A stretch of DNA of 41,280 nt from assembly GCA_046496815.1 (NCBI GenBank), contig JAWOGN010000288.1:1-41280 (forward strand). Reading direction: 5' to 3'. Below, piece after piece: positions 16,615 through 24,594 of this stretch. A program made the translations under genes and the position numbers. Each line of letters begins with the position of its first letter. Within the stretch, counting starts at the first letter, position 1. The notes under the pieces are model-generated. The model did not search any database, was not told the DNA's origin, and was given only the letters and a program-made list of their open reading frames with translations. This DNA comes from JAWOGN01 sp046496815. Lineage in GTDB: Bacteria > Desulfobacterota > DSM-4660 > Desulfatiglandales > Desulfatiglandaceae.

Positions 16615-17382
16615 TCAAATTATCCATTCAAACCGAGCAGAGGCTTTCAGTCTTTCTAATTCCTGCTCACATGTTAAATTGTAATGAATGGGTGTGATTG
16701 TAATCATATTGTACTTTAGTGCAATTGAATCCGCTTCCGGATTACCGTTCTCAATGGGTGCTTCACCGGAAAGCCAGTAATAGACATTTCCTCTGGGGTC
16801 ATTGCGGCGCTCAAACCGTTCCGCAAAGCGGGCCGTCCCTTGTCTCGTAAAACGCACCCCTCTGATCTGTTCAGGGGGTACAGCGGGAATGTTGACGTTC
16901 AGCGCCGTTCCGCGGCGTAATCCACTCTCCATCATAAACCGTATCACTTGCATGCTGAATTGAGCGGCAAACCGATAATCGACATCATGTCTCGCGTTGA
17001 GGGAGATGGCTGCAGATGGAATGCCCAGGAAAGCCCCCTCCGTAGCCGCTGAAACGGTTCCGGAATAAAGAACGTTCACACCCACATTGGCTCCCGGATT
17101 GATGCCGGAGACAATGAAATCCGGTGGCTCTTCAAGCAGCTCTTGGACGGCGATCTTGACGCAGTCAGCGGGCGTCCCAATGACCGCATATCCATAAAAT
17201 GCCCCGCTTTTTTCGATCTTCTGAACCCGCAAGGGTCTCGTCAGGGTAATCGCATGTCCCACCGCACTCATCTCGGATTCCGGCGCTACGATAGAGAGTT
17301 GGTGATCAGAACTCAATGCCCGATAAAGGGCAAAAAGGCCCGGCGCATGAATCCCATCATCGTTGGTGAGAAGAATTCTCAT
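16615..17382 (-). CDS. surE: SurE, 5'/3'-nucleotidase
   Basis: SurE is a metal-dependent phosphatase that removes phosphate from nucleoside 5'- and 3'-monophosphates and aids stationary-phase survival. The 255-residue product starts MRILLTNDDGIHAPG, where N7, D8 and D9 begin the metal site. It continues with SEMSAVGHAIT and the conserved GINPGANVG. Length is normal. The start is fixed by the family N-terminus, although no strong ribosome site is seen before it. The gene is divergent from the fumarase operon, with about 200 bases between them. Confidence 0.93.
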   Translation of the reverse strand: MRILLTNDDGIHAPGLFALYRALSSDHQLSIVAPESEMSAVGHAITLTRPLRVQKIEKSGAFYGYAVIGTPADCVKIAVQELLEEPPDFIVSGINPGANVGVNVLYSGTVSAATEGAFLGIPSAAISLNARHDVDYRFAAQFSMQVIRFMMESGLRRGTALNVNIPAVPPEQIRGVRFTRQGTARFAERFERRNDPRGNVYYWLSGEAPIENGNPEADSIALKYNMITITPIHYNLTCEQELERLKASARFEWII

Positions 17383-17584
17383 GATTTTCTTGCTTCAAGC
17401 ACCTTTGTAAGAGAGGTCCCCTTGGTGCCGAAAGTCTCTTTTACCTGTTTTCATTGCTTCTCTCCTTCATCTCCTGTATATTAAATTTGGATTGAAGCAA
17501 GCTGGAAAAATACGATTTTTCACTTCGCGTTTGTGATTCTTAGTTATCCACCGTTGAAAAGTCAAACCTTATTGGAGGGGTTTC

Positions 17585-18424
17585 ATGCGCCGGATCTCGG
17601 TTGAAAGCATCGTGGACGCTGTCAAAAACGGGGCGATGCGGGCTAATTTTGAATTGGGTGATGATGTGTTCAATGCCTTGGAACGCGCCCTGGAGGAGGA
17701 AGAATCTCCTGTGGGAAAAAAGATTCTGAGTCAATTGATTGAAAATGCCAGGATCGCCAAAGCGGAACGAATTCCCATATGTCAGGACACGGGTGTTGCC
17801 GTTATTTTTGCAGAATTGGGACAGGATGTGTCCATTGTCGGCGGTGATTTCAATTCAGCCCTTCAGGAGGGAATCCGCCGGGGCTACAAAGAAGGCTATC
17901 TGCGAAAATCGCTGTGTCATCCGTTTACCCGAAAGAACACGAACGACAACACGCCGATCGTGCTGCATCTTGAGATGGTACCGGGGGAGAAGCTCAAGAT
18001 ATGGCTGGTTCCAAAAGGAGGGGGAAGCGAAAATATGAGCCGGCTCTTTATGCTGCCGCCATCAGCGGGATGGTCCGGCATCAAAGAAAAGGTGATCAAC
18101 ACGGTGATAGATGCGGGTCCAAATCCGTGTCCACCGACGATCGTGGGGATCGGAATCGGCGGCAACTTTGAAAAATGTGCGGTGTTAGCGAAGAAGTCTT
18201 TGCTTCGACCTCTGGGAACGCCGAACCCGGATCCGGAACAACACCGAATGGAAGAAGAACTTCTTCATGAAATCAATAAAACCGGTGTGGGTCCGCAAGG
18301 TTTAGGAGGACGTGTCACGTCCCTCGGAGTCCGAATTCTCATGATGCCTTGCCACATTGCAAGCCTTCCCTTGGCCGTCAACATCCAATGCCATGCCAGT
18401 CGGCATCTAGAGATCGCCTTGTAA
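17585..18424 (+). CDS. Class I fumarate hydratase, alpha (N-terminal) subunit
   Basis: Together with the next gene this forms an oxygen-sensitive [4Fe-4S] hydro-lyase interconverting fumarate and malate, a step of the citric acid cycle. The 279-residue product has the three expected cluster cysteines: C66 in ICQDTG, C182 in NPCPPT, and C269 in NIQCHA. It also has the GIGIGGNFEKCA segment. The ATG follows a GGAGGGG site by 5 bases. The split into alpha and beta genes is the common arrangement in anaerobes and archaea; the L-tartrate dehydratase pair (TtdA/TtdB) is the main alternative. The beta gene follows 11 bases later. Confidence 0.9.
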   Translation: MRRISVESIVDAVKNGAMRANFELGDDVFNALERALEEEESPVGKKILSQLIENARIAKAERIPICQDTGVAVIFAELGQDVSIVGGDFNSALQEGIRRGYKEGYLRKSLCHPFTRKNTNDNTPIVLHLEMVPGEKLKIWLVPKGGGSENMSRLFMLPPSAGWSGIKEKVINTVIDAGPNPCPPTIVGIGIGGNFEKCAVLAKKSLLRPLGTPNPDPEQHRMEEELLHEINKTGVGPQGLGGRVTSLGVRILMMPCHIASLPLAVNIQCHASRHLEIAL

Positions 18425-18435
18425 AGGAGAATGTT

Positions 18436-18990
18436 ATGAATGAAGTCGCACATCTCACAACCCCTCTCACAGTGGAAGATATCGAGCCTTTAAGGTCCGG
18501 CAACCCTGTCACAATAACCGGAATTGTTTACTCCGCCAGAGATGCCGCCCACCGAAAACTTTTTGAATTGATCGAGTCAGGGGATGCGCTTCCCATTCCA
18601 ATTGAAGGGCAGGTGCTTTATTATGTAGGCCCCTCGCCGGCTCCACCCGGAAGGGTAATCGGGGCTGCCGGACCGACGACAAGCTACCGCATGGATCCAT
18701 ATACGCCCAGGTTGCTTGAACTCGGACTCAAGGGGATGATTGGAAAAGGGAAACGATCTTCAGAGGTTAAGGAGGCCATGACCAAGTACAAGGCGGTCTA
18801 TTTGGCCGCTGTCGGGGGGGCGGGTGCTCTCATGGCAAGGGCCGTAAAGGAAGCGCATGTCGTGGCTTACCCGGAATTGGGGCCGGAGGCGATCAGAAAG
18901 CTAAAAGTGGAAAGGCTCCCTGCAATCGTTGTGAATGATATGCACGGAAACGACCTCTACATCGAGGGTCGAAAAAAATATCGATTGTGA
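18436..18990 (+). CDS. Class I fumarate hydratase, beta (C-terminal) subunit
   Basis: This 184-residue partner of the preceding subunit supplies substrate-binding residues. It carries the family segments SARDAAHRKLFE near residue 37 and GAAGPTTSYRMDPYTP near 75, and the GKGKRS loop. I chose the ATG at 18436 because AAGGAG lies 7 bases upstream and the family begins here; the frame is open into the end of the alpha gene. It is co-transcribed with the alpha subunit. The pair corresponds to the two halves of single-chain FumA/FumB. Confidence 0.9.
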   Translation: MNEVAHLTTPLTVEDIEPLRSGNPVTITGIVYSARDAAHRKLFELIESGDALPIPIEGQVLYYVGPSPAPPGRVIGAAGPTTSYRMDPYTPRLLELGLKGMIGKGKRSSEVKEAMTKYKAVYLAAVGGAGALMARAVKEAHVVAYPELGPEAIRKLKVERLPAIVVNDMHGNDLYIEGRKKYRL

Positions 18991-19098
18991 TCCTCCGACA
19001 TCCAAAGTCAGGGCTTCAAGCGGCCCGGAACGCCTGCGCCGCCCTGCAATAATATGGTTTACGGTAATGGCTCATTTCCAGCACCGGGGAGAAAAAAT

Positions 19099-20037
19099 AT
19101 GCGACAAAAGCGAAAAAGCCATTTGTGGTGGTGGCTTTTATTGCTGATTGTGGCTGTGGCCGGTTTCGTCGGATACCTCGTCGCTTCCAAGATGGAACAA
19201 GCACCTCGACAGCCTTTAATTGCGAAACAGCTTTCGTCCGCGGAAACAAAAGCGCTTTCAGGAGAACCTCAACCTGTTGCGGGGGAAAAAATTGAGCAAA
19301 CCGGAGTCGCATCATCCGGCGCCTCAGAATCTCCGGCCTCCTCCGTGCCGCTCATTACGGAAACCGGCGAAGAAACCCATGAAGAAGTCGAAACAAAAAC
19401 CCTCCCACATGATTGCTCCCAATTGGAAAACAATGTTCTGGACTTTTTCCGCTACCTGGATGGGAAACCCTACGTGCGGAACCTTAAACCGGAAATCGAC
19501 ACATACACCCGCTTCAAGCGAATCCTTAAAAAAATGGCGGCGAATCCTCCAATCCCGGCAGGGGAAGGCCAGGATTCAACAATCATTCTTCAAAATATAT
19601 ATCATTTCTACCGCATTCTTGATCGGCAGGATGTCGGCCTCATGCGGCTGATTGTGAGAAATGAAAAGGAAACACTGGAGATAAGTCTGGATCTGATTTA
19701 TCAATGGCTTGTATCGGGTGACAGGTGCCCGAACACAAATGGGTTGCGGCCCTCAACGGAACTCGTTTACCGATACGCGGGATTTTTTATCAACACAACC
19801 GGCGGAAGGGCATACTTATTTCGCAGACCCCCAGATCTCAGGCTTTTAATAAGCTACTACTGCCTGTTAATCGTCAATGAGGCGGATAAGACCCGGAGGA
19901 ACCGTTTTGGAATCGATATTTTCCCTTTCATCGCGCCAATACGCGATGAAATCGAACGCTATAGGGACTTTCATTTACAAAGGAAATATCTCAATCGCCT
20001 AAATCTGATCGAAAGGTACTACGCCGACAAACGCTGA
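19099..20037 (+). CDS. Membrane-anchored protein of unknown function
   Basis: This 312-residue protein has a short basic start, one membrane helix (about 9-30), a disordered Ser/Glu/Pro-rich linker to about residue 100, and an Arg/Tyr-rich, mostly alpha-helical domain to the end. The topology suggests a periplasmic domain tethered to the inner membrane. I chose the ATG at 19099 because GGGGAG lies 7 bases upstream and the membrane anchor follows immediately; the frame opens 15 codons earlier. It follows the fumarase genes on the same strand, 108 bases away, and converges with the NifX-like gene. I do not recognise the domain. Confidence 0.7.
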   Translation: MRQKRKSHLWWWLLLLIVAVAGFVGYLVASKMEQAPRQPLIAKQLSSAETKALSGEPQPVAGEKIEQTGVASSGASESPASSVPLITETGEETHEEVETKTLPHDCSQLENNVLDFFRYLDGKPYVRNLKPEIDTYTRFKRILKKMAANPPIPAGEGQDSTIILQNIYHFYRILDRQDVGLMRLIVRNEKETLEISLDLIYQWLVSGDRCPNTNGLRPSTELVYRYAGFFINTTGGRAYLFRRPPDLRLLISYYCLLIVNEADKTRRNRFGIDIFPFIAPIRDEIERYRDFHLQRKYLNRLNLIERYYADKR

Positions 20038-20054
20038 CGCCTAAAATTAACCCA

Positions 20055-20414
20055 TCACCATTGAGCCTCCGCACTCGGCGCTTCGGCCACGGATAGCTTT
20101 CCACCGAGATAGGCCTTTACTGCGTCTCTTACCGACCCGTCGGCGTCGTTGGCAACCTTTATGCCCGCAGCCTTCAGCGCTTTGAAAGCGTTGGGACCGC
20201 AAAATCCTGTAAGTAAAACCTCGACCCCCTTGTCACCGACTGTGCGGGCAGCCTGTATTCCGGCGCCTTTCAGCGCATTCACATTTTCGTTATTGTCTAC
20301 AACATCAAACGCAAACGTTTCCGAATCAACGACTAAAAAATAAGGGGCCCTTCCGAAGCGCGGATCAACCGGTGAGTCTAAATCCGTACCTGTCGATGTA
20401 ACCGCTATTTTCAT
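20055..20414 (-). CDS. NifX/NafY-family protein (dinitrogenase iron-molybdenum cofactor domain)
   Basis: This 119-residue protein is a single Nitro_FeMo-Co domain, with MKIAVTSTG at the start, DPRFGRAPYFLVVD near residue 17 and LTGFCGPNAFKAL near 70. Such small proteins bind or carry iron-sulfur or related metal clusters in anaerobes and are common without nitrogenase; none is visible here. The start at 20414 has GGAGA 8 bases upstream and fits the family; the frame is open a further 18 codons. The start overlaps the stop codon of the decayed NifU-like frame upstream, so it was probably co-translated with that gene. Operon: mrp, a second NifX-like gene, the NifU remnant, this gene. Confidence 0.85.
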   Translation of the reverse strand: MKIAVTSTGTDLDSPVDPRFGRAPYFLVVDSETFAFDVVDNNENVNALKGAGIQAARTVGDKGVEVLLTGFCGPNAFKALKAAGIKVANDADGSVRDAVKAYLGGKLSVAEAPSAEAQW

Positions 20415-20660
20415 TATTCCGTCTCCATGCGCAAGGTTATCACTTTGAATTGTTTTTCCCCCATGCATCCTGCAAAGCCTTCTGAAGAGTTTTCACGAAC
20501 AATCGATCAAACAATGATTTTCTTGATCGAGTCGTATCTCCAGTTCACGATATGGTGCAGCCAGATCTGTTTTTTGGGCCGCTTCCCACGTTTTCCCTTT
20601 GCCAAGATTTACAATTGCACAACCGGAGACCACGGCACAGGGACAACCGAGGAGGCTGTC
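20414..20660 (-). pseudogene. Decayed, frameshifted NifU-like iron-sulfur scaffold gene
   Basis: Between the two NifX-like genes the minus strand holds a broken reading frame. From 20660 to 20493 it encodes GCPCAVVSGCAIVNLGKGKT, then WEAAQKT and later DQENHC. This parallels the NifU/IscU-type pattern GCG..VACGS...AKGKT.EEALK....HC, with the same 15 residues between the first GC and GKT. After a stop at 20493 the match continues in another frame as VKTLQKALQDAWG, resembling the C-terminal helix after the HC motif, and ends at 20414. The N-terminal half is missing and a TAG precedes the fragment. I read it as a truncated, frameshifted remnant. The similarity was judged by eye, so it needs a profile search. 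Confidence 0.5.
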
Positions 20661-20703
20661 CTAGCGCTTGCATCTTCGCTTTGAGTATCTGCAGGATTTC
20701 AAA

Positions 20704-21087
20704 TTATTGCATTGCTCCGCCGCCGCAGACCTGCTCATCCCCGATCAAATGTAAATTTCCGGCGATTAAGTCCTCCACAACGGGCTTTATTTCAGGCCGG
20801 ATCTCATCGTGGTAGACCGCAATACCCGCTTGCCTGAAACCCATCAGAGGCCGCATGCCGATACCCCCAACTATCAATGCAGTCACGTTGTTCTCTGACA
20901 GAAGATTTACCGGTACCATGCAACCGCCTTGCACATGACTCTGATTGGGAATCGTAGAGACCCTCTTAATTTCCCCGTCCTCAACATCCACGAAAGTGAA
21001 TACATCGCAGTGGCCGAAATGTCCGGATCTTTGTCCATCCATGCCACCCGAACCGATCGACGGGATCGCTATTCTACCATTTTTCAT
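20704..21087 (-). CDS. NifX/NafY-family protein (second copy)
   Basis: This 127-residue protein is another Nitro_FeMo-Co domain, with RIAIPSIGSGGMDGQRSGHFGHCDVFTFVD at its start (residues 4-33) and IVGGIGMRPLMGF near 75. It has additional His and Cys residues (GHFGHC, QGGC) that could bind metal, and a Cys-Gly-rich tail. The start at 21087 is chosen for the GGAGGTG site 8 bases upstream; the frame is open 16 codons further. It lies 84 bases downstream of mrp on the same strand. MTH1175-like members in anaerobes often occur with an Mrp-type ATPase, suggesting a shared role in metallocluster carriage. Confidence 0.85.
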   Translation of the reverse strand: MKNGRIAIPSIGSGGMDGQRSGHFGHCDVFTFVDVEDGEIKRVSTIPNQSHVQGGCMVPVNLLSENNVTALIVGGIGMRPLMGFRQAGIAVYHDEIRPEIKPVVEDLIAGNLHLIGDEQVCGGGAMQ

Positions 21088-21171
21088 TCCAAACACCTCC
21101 TTCATCAAAACCTCTCTTGATTCTTTCAAAAACACCGTCTGCCGAGCATTCGATTTACACTCGCAAACCCA

Positions 21172-22008
21172 TTAATTTTTTATGATGATATCAACCAGTT
21201 GGTGGTACGCTTTGTTTATTTCCAACCCGGACTTATGCGTCAAGGCCTCCAGGCTGCCTTTGTCTGCCATTTCAACCATTTCTGATTCCACCGGTATTTC
21301 GCCAAGGAAACGGACCCCCATTTGTTTCGCCATTCTCGCGCCGCCGCCACTGCCAAAAAGAGAAATTTTCATTCCGCAGTGCGGGCATGATAACTTACTC
21401 ATATTCTCAACAACCCCGATGATATTCATGTTCACCTGTCTGCAGAAATTGATGGACTTTCTGACATCCGCCAAGCTGATCTCTTGGGGAGTTGTTACGA
21501 TGACGGCCTCTGCGTCCGGTATGGTTTGTGCGACCGTAAGGGGCTCATCCCCTGTACCGGGTGGAGAATCAACGATCAGGTAATCGAGATCTCCCCAGTC
21601 AATATCCGATATGAATTGCCTGATCGCACCAATCTTGAGGGGTCCCCGCCAGATAACCGCGGCATCTTTATCACCCAGAACCATCTCCAAGGAAACAACC
21701 CCCAAATTTTCAGAAAATTGGTATGGCTTGACCGTCTCCGATTCTGAAACATCGAAGCCACCTTGAACATTCAGAAGGTGGGGAATGCTCGGTCCATGAA
21801 GGTCTACATCCAACAACCCCACGTGATAGCCTCGCTCGCTCAGAAGCAGCGCCAGGTAGGTCGCGACCGTGCTTTTTCCGACTCCTCCTTTGCCGCTCAT
21901 GACCAGGATTTTTCTACCGATTCTGCTCAATTTTGTTTCAATGATTTTGTCCTGCTGATTTCTCTCAATATCCGCCGGGTTTAACGTGTTCAACGCCGCT
22001 TTTTCCAT
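21172..22008 (-). CDS. mrp: Mrp/ApbC/NBP35-family P-loop ATPase, iron-sulfur carrier
   Basis: This 278-residue cytoplasmic protein is an Mrp-type ATPase that carries and transfers [4Fe-4S] clusters to apoproteins. The deviant Walker A is GKGGVGKST, followed by the LLDVDLHGPSIPHLL switch and the Mrp signature DYLIVDSPPGTGDE. A CPHCG pair in the C-terminal half would hold the bridging cluster. The frame is open to 22062, but that region holds a promoter-proximal palindrome, so I prefer the ATG at 22008. Its ribosome site is weak. It heads a minus-strand operon with two NifX-like genes; in this organism the clients could include the many Fe-S enzymes encoded nearby. Confidence 0.88.
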   Translation of the reverse strand: MEKAALNTLNPADIERNQQDKIIETKLSRIGRKILVMSGKGGVGKSTVATYLALLLSERGYHVGLLDVDLHGPSIPHLLNVQGGFDVSESETVKPYQFSENLGVVSLEMVLGDKDAAVIWRGPLKIGAIRQFISDIDWGDLDYLIVDSPPGTGDEPLTVAQTIPDAEAVIVTTPQEISLADVRKSINFCRQVNMNIIGVVENMSKLSCPHCGMKISLFGSGGGARMAKQMGVRFLGEIPVESEMVEMADKGSLEALTHKSGLEINKAYHQLVDIIIKN

Positions 22009-22057
22009 TTCAATATTTTCACTACTCCATAAAAAACTACTTTGATCAGAATAAAAT

Positions 22058-22075
22058 CTCAATTTCGATATTGAG
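22058..22075. promoter_or_regulatory. Operator-like palindrome at the mrp operon start
   Basis: CTCAAT and ATTGAG form a perfect 6-bp inverted repeat around a 6-base centre. It lies immediately downstream of the predicted -10 box, over the transcription start, where a repressor would block initiation. Confidence 0.4.
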
Positions 22076-22077
22076 TT

Positions 22078-22105
22078 AAAGTAAACATCGTGGATGCATT
22101 GTCAA
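22078..22105 (-). promoter_or_regulatory. Candidate promoter of the mrp-nifX operon
   Basis: On the minus strand a perfect TTGACA (22105-22100) is followed after 16 bases by TACTTT (22083-22078). The -10 match is moderate. Confidence 0.45.
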
Positions 22106-22133
22106 GAAAACGAACGCTGTGAGTCACTTACAC

Positions 22134-22185
22134 AAAAAAAGGGGCCTTCCCACACGCACACATCCTCTACGCACGGGAAAGCCCC
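22134..22185 (-). terminator. Strong intrinsic terminator of the acs operon
   Basis: On the minus strand GGGGCTTTCCC (22185-22175) pairs with GGGAAGGCCCC (22151-22141), with one mismatch, and is followed by seven T (22140-22134). It lies 40 bases after the acsE stop. Confidence 0.85.
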
Positions 22186-22225
22186 TCAAAACGCAAAAAT
22201 GCTCACCTTGTTGATTCCAAACAGC

Positions 22226-23113
22226 TCAATGCAAATCGAGCCAAGAATCCGAATACAGAGAATGGCCGAGAATCACCCGGGCGGTTTTCACGTAATCCTG
22301 AAGCTCTTTGGAAAGGGAAGCCATGTCAATCTCTTCACCATCCATGACCTTGTGAATGACTTCCACGACATCGGACCGTTGACCCCTGGCGATGGCCACT
22401 AACGTATCATCATACGCATCGGCGATGCAGGAATACATCCCTTTCCTTTCCAACATCACCATATAGGTCTGATTCAAGATAGGCCGGAGATGATCCGCGG
22501 GGCCATTCGATACATTTGAAAGACCACAGGTGGACTTCGCACCGGGTGCAATGTCCTGCAACATTTCCTGGAAAGCCATAAGACTCATGAGTTGCGGCTG
22601 TTGAATGTTAACGGGTGTAACGATCCCATCCACGAAAATGTCTTCATTGGGGACACCGGCTTCGTTGGCTGCATAAATCAACTCCACCGCGAGGGCGGCC
22701 CTTTCATTTTCGTCTCTGGGCAGCCCCTCCGGACCCCACATGAGCGCGATCATGCCGGCCTTGTATTTGACCGCCAGCGGAATCATCTTTTCATAGCGCT
22801 CGGGCCTGCACATGATTGAGTTCATAATGGCTTTTCCCTGATGGACCTGCAAGCCCGCTTCCATTGCTTCAATGTTGGAGGTATCCAGGCATAGGGGCGG
22901 TGAATCCCCAATCGCTTCCTGAACCGTCTTCACCACAAATTCCATCAGCTCGGGCCCCCCCTTTCTTGCAGGTCCCAAATTGATGTCGATCCAGTCCATA
23001 CCCTTCTGTTTCTGCCGCTTGGCCTCCGCAGCGATCGGTTCAGGGTCCTTTTCCTTAAAGGCCTTTCCGATAACCCGGCTGATCACATTCAAGTTTTCTC
23101 CGATCAATAACAT
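22226..23113 (-). CDS. acsE: Methyltetrahydrofolate:corrinoid/iron-sulfur protein methyltransferase AcsE
   Basis: AcsE moves the methyl group between 5-methyl-tetrahydrofolate and the Co(I) centre of the corrinoid iron-sulfur protein (AcsC/AcsD), joining the methyl branch of the Wood-Ljungdahl pathway to acetyl-CoA synthase. The 295-residue product is a single pterin-binding TIM barrel, with LLIGENLN at the start, DWIDINLGPARKGG near residue 42 and STCGLSNVSNG near 198. I chose the ATG at 23113 because GGGAG lies 7 bases upstream; a GTG two codons earlier is too close to that site. It is the last gene of the acs operon, followed by a strong terminator. Confidence 0.93.
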   Translation of the reverse strand: MLLIGENLNVISRVIGKAFKEKDPEPIAAEAKRQKQKGMDWIDINLGPARKGGPELMEFVVKTVQEAIGDSPPLCLDTSNIEAMEAGLQVHQGKAIMNSIMCRPERYEKMIPLAVKYKAGMIALMWGPEGLPRDENERAALAVELIYAANEAGVPNEDIFVDGIVTPVNIQQPQLMSLMAFQEMLQDIAPGAKSTCGLSNVSNGPADHLRPILNQTYMVMLERKGMYSCIADAYDDTLVAIARGQRSDVVEVIHKVMDGEEIDMASLSKELQDYVKTARVILGHSLYSDSWLDLH

Positions 23114-23160
23114 GGTCACGCTCCCTCTCCTAAGTATTTTTTCTGATTCCCAGACAATCC

Positions 23161-24507
23161 CTATCCTTTGAAATCCTTCAAAAATTTGGGGATTAAAGAG
23201 GCATCCCTGGGTCCGATAATTACCTCCCAGCCCGGAAGCTCCTCCTCCATCTCTCCGCTGATGGAGGCCGCATAGCCCGGAATGATAATTTTCTTGTGGG
23301 CAATTTTATCTGCAATCCCGCTCTTCTTTACAAACATTCCGACTGCGTCGCCGGAAAACTTCCCTGCGGCCCAGGCCGTCATCACGGACAAACCCTCGGT
23401 ATCCATGATGAGAAGCCAACTGGGCACGCGGCTTCCTTCAATCTCGCCGCTGACAATGAAGTAAGTCAAGGAAAAATTGGTGGTGACCAGCACGGGGGAT
23501 TTCTCATTTGGGGCACCAATCTCGTATATCCCCTGCGTCACCGTCATGGGCCGCTGTGGATCGGTAAAGATATTAAGTCTTTCCAATAACAAAGGAAACA
23601 GGCTCTCTCCCTTAAAATCCGATAGCACGACCAGTCCTGCATATTTGGCGATCAGCATGGAAGCGATCACTGTCTCCATATCCAGGTTACCTGCCATTTC
23701 ACACGGAAATGCAATGGTAGGGAAACCCAATGAACGATTGCCTGCCTTGAGGGCGGCCCTGCGAATGGCGACTTGATCCTCAAAGAGCTGTTTAATCTCT
23801 CGAGCTCCGGAATCCAGCACAAGGTCTTTAAGCCCCATACCTGTCAGTTTGTCGGTGAGGGCGATGAGCGCTTCCACACCGGCCGCTTTCACCGCCAAGG
23901 GTAACCCGTTCTCCTTGGCCAAATTTCCCATATCTTCTGCATTTTCAGCGGTTGCGGCATAAAGGAGCGGCTTCTTGAATGCGCAGACCTCAATCCCGGC
24001 TTTGATCACATCCACCTTATCGCTCATCAGCACCAAGCCGAATTCACTCTCCCCGGCAATCTTTTTGGCAGCAGCCGCAAACCCTCCACCGTCCCCGTTT
24101 ACGTCTTTAAGCGCCACCAGTTCCGGTCTGAGGTTTAAGCCCACTCTCTCGTACTGGAGCGCATTCCACTCCTTCAGTTTATTGTCTAAGCCCCCTGAAT
24201 CGATGTCGGAGGGGATCATCGCGGCAATCCCGGTAGGATTATAAAAGGACTTTTCATGTCTGAACATGACCGTCTCTCCCCCGATCTTAAAGGCTCTCGT
24301 TCCCGCGCCGATGGAAACGGGCCGAATGGGGGGAGCAGACGCCTCTGCCAGCTGCTCTCGGGCTTCATCCGAAACATAGGGGCAAGCATCCAGTTCCGCC
24401 TTTCCTGAAGCGAGATTCATGGCAAACGCCAAGCAGGTGGGAACCCCACACTCACCACAGTTTGTTTTCGGCAATAGCTTAAAAATCTGAATTCCAGTTA
24501 ATCCCAT
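23161..24507 (-). CDS. acsC: Corrinoid/iron-sulfur protein large subunit AcsC
   Basis: AcsC carries the cobamide and a [4Fe-4S] cluster and delivers the methyl group to the A-cluster of acetyl-CoA synthase. The 448-residue product opens with the cluster motif C-x2-C-x4-C-x16-C (residues 17-42, beginning CGECGVPTC). A TIM-barrel part and a C-terminal cobalamin-binding domain follow. Length matches the family. AGGAGA lies 6 bases before the ATG. It lies between acsB and acsE; the gap to acsB contains a perfect hairpin. Confidence 0.93.
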   Translation of the reverse strand: MGLTGIQIFKLLPKTNCGECGVPTCLAFAMNLASGKAELDACPYVSDEAREQLAEASAPPIRPVSIGAGTRAFKIGGETVMFRHEKSFYNPTGIAAMIPSDIDSGGLDNKLKEWNALQYERVGLNLRPELVALKDVNGDGGGFAAAAKKIAGESEFGLVLMSDKVDVIKAGIEVCAFKKPLLYAATAENAEDMGNLAKENGLPLAVKAAGVEALIALTDKLTGMGLKDLVLDSGAREIKQLFEDQVAIRRAALKAGNRSLGFPTIAFPCEMAGNLDMETVIASMLIAKYAGLVVLSDFKGESLFPLLLERLNIFTDPQRPMTVTQGIYEIGAPNEKSPVLVTTNFSLTYFIVSGEIEGSRVPSWLLIMDTEGLSVMTAWAAGKFSGDAVGMFVKKSGIADKIAHKKIIIPGYAASISGEMEEELPGWEVIIGPRDASLIPKFLKDFKG

Positions 24508-24548
24508 GATACTCTCCTGCTCAGAATAGGAATTGTTAAGGTTTGTTT

Positions 24549-24570
24549 CGGGTCCGCAAAGACGGACCCG
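24549..24570 (-). promoter_or_regulatory. Intercistronic hairpin between acsB and acsC
   Basis: A perfect 8-bp stem, CGGGTCCG and CGGACCCG with a 6-base loop, lies 24 bases after the acsB stop and 41 bases before the acsC start. There is no T run, so it is unlikely to terminate. An mRNA processing or stability element is more likely. Confidence 0.55.
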
Positions 24571-24594
24571 TACACCACACGCTCAGTTCTATCT

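Noticed and set aside
17541..17550. DnaA-box-like TTATCCACC between surE and the fumarase genes
   Set aside because: Single copy with one mismatch, 14 kb from dnaA; chance occurrence is likely.
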